8,041 nt of DNA, taken from Glaciimonas sp. (GTDB lineage Bacteria > Pseudomonadota > Gammaproteobacteria > Burkholderiales > Burkholderiaceae). The notes under the pieces were generated by a model, which was not told the DNA's origin, made no database searches, and was given only the letters and a program-made list of their open reading frames with translations. Positions 6,788 through 8,041 of the stretch are shown here, one piece after another. A program made the translations under genes and the position numbers. The stretch spans positions 1 to 8,041 of the forward strand of contig JACMQE010000084.1 of the NCBI GenBank assembly GCA_014377145.1, read 5' to 3'. The first letter of the stretch is position 1. The number at the start of each line of letters is the position of its first letter.

Positions 6788-6812
6788 AGGCTGCCATCAC
6801 AGCAGCTTTTTT
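6787..6812 (+). terminator. Intrinsic terminator after the Trp-rich protein gene
   Basis: GCTGC (6790-6794) and GCAGC (6802-6806) form a GC-rich stem, extended outward by A-T and G-T pairs, with a 7-base loop and six T residues (6807-6812). It overlaps the last base of the corrected stop codon, which also suggests the original stop lay a little earlier. Confidence 0.7.
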
Positions 6813-6886
6813 ACGTCTAGTACAACTACCATTCCCTTTATTGATTTAATGCCGCTATGATCCGGTGAAGAAAATATGAATTTCAT

Positions 6887-7750
6887 ATGACTATAGAAAT
6901 GCAGCAACTGCGTTACTTCGTTGCAGTTGCCGAAGAAAAACACTTCGGTCGAGTCGCCATCCGACTGCACATGACCCAACCGCCTTTGTCGCAAGCCATA
7001 CAAGTGCTAGAAACAAACATCAGTGCGATGCTGTTTGCGCGTACCAAACGCAGGGTGGTATTAACGCCAGTGGGTCTAGTATTTCTGCCTGAATTACAGG
7101 CTAGCACGCTACCCGATCTGGTACGTCGCGCTGCTTCCAGCGAGTCTGACTTGTTAAAGTTGGCCTTTGTTTCGACCGCTGATTATATTATTCTGCCATC
7201 ATTACTACGTGAATTTCGTGAGGCGTATCCACATGTCCAGATCGACTTAAAAGAAGTTACCAGCGATTTACAATTCGAACAATTAGGATTGGGTCAAATT
7301 GACGTGAGTTTATTAATCCCACCACTGCCGGATCAGGCAAAGCGGGTGCTCGATTATTTTCCGGTATTGTCAGAACTGCTGATCGTGGCCATCCCAGATG
7401 GACACAGTGCATGACGCGTTAAAGGGAAAATCAGCTTGAGCACCTTAAGTGGATTGCCGCTTATCATTTTCCCCCGACATATCTCTCCCCGCTTGCATGA
7501 CAATATTCTGGCGTGCTTTCGCAACGCTGGTCAGACCCCACATATCGGCCAGGAAGCAATTCAGATGCAAACAATCGTCGGTTTACTGTCAGCTGGGATG
7601 GGATGTGCACTTGTACCACAATCGGTGTCGAATTTAAAGCGTTCTGACGTTGACTACCGCGAGTTAAAAGATGCAACCTCGCTAATCGAAACCAGTCTGG
7701 CATGGCGCAAAGATAATACATCGCCTGTATTACAAGCCTTTTTAGAGTAA
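6887..7750 (+). pseudogene. LysR-family transcriptional regulator interrupted by one TGA
   Basis: This is a LysR-type transcription regulator: a DNA-binding helix-turn-helix at about residues 5-63 (LRYFVAVAEEKHFGR, LHMTQPPLSQAIQVLE, RRVVLTPVG), then a periplasmic-binding-protein-like effector domain (DLLKLAFVSTADYIILPSLL, VTSDLQFEQLGLGQIDVSLL, VLSELLIVAIPDGHSA). TGA at 7412-7414 interrupts it. The same frame resumes without any shift (KISLSTLSGLPLIIFPRHIS, GLLSAGMGCALVPQSV, LAWRKDNTSPVLQAFLE) to TAA 7748-7750. Total length of 287 positions is close to the usual 290-300. The linker after VFLPE is about four or five residues shorter than is usual, a possible small in-frame deletion. The start is ATG 6887; ATG 6899 is an alternative. 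The first product alone lacks half the effector domain. Its former target is unknown. It lies immediately upstream of lgt but is unlikely to control it. Confidence 0.9.
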
Positions 7751-7768
7751 TTATGAAAGAAACAATAA

Positions 7769-8041
7769 ATGATCATACATCCGATGCCTGACCTCATAGC
7801 CTTTTCACTTGGTCCTCTTCATGTCCGCTGGTACGGCCTGATGTATTTATTGGCGTTCGTCCAGTTCATTTGGGTCGGTAGAATCAGAATTAAACAGCCG
7901 CATATCGCAGCGGTAGGATGGAAAAAAGAGCATCTCGATGACATGCTGTTCTACGGCGTACTAGGGGTCGTCATCGGGGGTCGTTTAGGACAGGTTTTTT
8001 TTTATGATCCGGTTTTTTACTTCAACAATCCGTCTCAAATC
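7769..8041 (+). CDS. lgt: Prolipoprotein diacylglyceryl transferase, 5' part
   Basis: Lgt is an essential inner-membrane enzyme that moves a diacylglyceryl group from phosphatidylglycerol to the lipobox cysteine of lipoprotein precursors, the first step of lipoprotein maturation. The 91 codons in the window begin [20 protein letters not shown] and carry the family hallmarks [10 protein letters not shown] at residues 21-30, [20 protein letters not shown] at 55-74, and FYDPVFYF. About two thirds of the protein lies beyond the window. ATG 7769 is chosen because IHP..D.IAF.LGP is the normal N-terminus; the ribosome site is weak (AAAGAAA). Residue 75 is Gln where Lgt proteins usually have Tyr (GGR-L/I-GYV). 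The frame also passes an intact run of nine T residues at 7995-8003. It follows the broken LysR gene by 18 bases. Confidence 0.93.
   Translation, partial: MIIHPMPDLIAFSLGPLHVRWYGLMYLLAFVQFIWVGRIRIKQPHIAAVGWKKEHLDDMLFYGVLGVVIGGRLGQVFFYDPVFYFNNPSQI

Noticed and set aside
6797..7107. Minus-strand frames opposite the LysR gene
   Set aside because: They are antisense shadows of the well-conserved LysR DNA-binding domain.
384..7414. Reassigned stop codons or general recoding
   Set aside because: Interruptions use TAA, TAG and TGA alike and are mixed with indels and deletions, so no single code change explains them.
1..8041. CRISPR arrays, tRNA or rRNA genes, riboswitches, phage structural genes
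   Set aside because: I found no regularly spaced repeats, no tRNA cloverleaf or rRNA sequence, and no recognisable riboswitch or phage protein on either strand by eye.

Overview
This window looks like a piece of a betaproteobacterial chromosome, most likely Burkholderiales and perhaps Oxalobacteraceae-like. The evidence is the start of lgt preceded by a LysR-family regulator, a small Trp-rich membrane protein of a type typical of Betaproteobacteria, a c551/c552-type cytochrome, and LivK-type amino-acid binding proteins. The genus cannot be fixed by eye. The striking property is decay. Of the recognisable genes, only the cytochrome is complete and intact, and lgt is open as far as the window shows. 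The Lrp regulator, both LivK proteins, the Trp-rich protein, the LysR regulator and at least two unrecognised genes all carry stop codons, frameshifts or deletions, while their translations remain clearly recognisable. This suggests recent or ongoing gene loss, as in a lineage that has become host-restricted or passed through a bottleneck. Several one-base indels lie in or next to short homopolymers, so some could be sequencing errors. The in-frame nonsense codons and multi-codon deletions are harder to explain that way.

Layout. 1-293: no supported gene. 294-803 (-): Lrp/AsnC regulator with an in-frame TAA. 982-2052 (+): first LivK-like binding protein, with two frameshifts and a 26-codon in-frame deletion, followed by a good intrinsic terminator at 2098-2129. 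2136-2889 (-): remains of an unrecognised two-gene unit, a membrane protein whose stop overlaps the start of a coiled-coil-like protein (ATGA), each damaged. A 110-bp element with perfect 30-bp inverted repeats (2888-2997, MITE-like) lies at the upstream edge of the membrane-protein fragment; a further membrane-like reading frame follows at 3016-3141 (-). 3170-4303 (+): second LivK-like protein, broken four ways. 4388-4740: no clear gene. 4741-5573 (+): unrecognised, heavily decayed coding region. 5574-5948: no clear gene. 5949-6260 (-): intact monohaem cytochrome c with its own probable terminator. 6508-6787 (+): small Trp-rich membrane protein, frameshifted, with a terminator. 6887-7750 (+): LysR regulator interrupted by a single TGA. 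7769-8041 (+): 5' part of lgt, running off the window.

How the genes relate. The ancestral unit on the left was probably an Lrp-type regulator divergent from one or two periplasmic branched-chain amino-acid binding proteins, which deliver substrate to a LivHMGF-type ABC permease encoded elsewhere. Both binding proteins and the regulator are broken, which fits loss of this transport function as a whole. On the right, the essential lgt remains open while its neighbours erode, the pattern expected of purifying selection acting only on indispensable genes.
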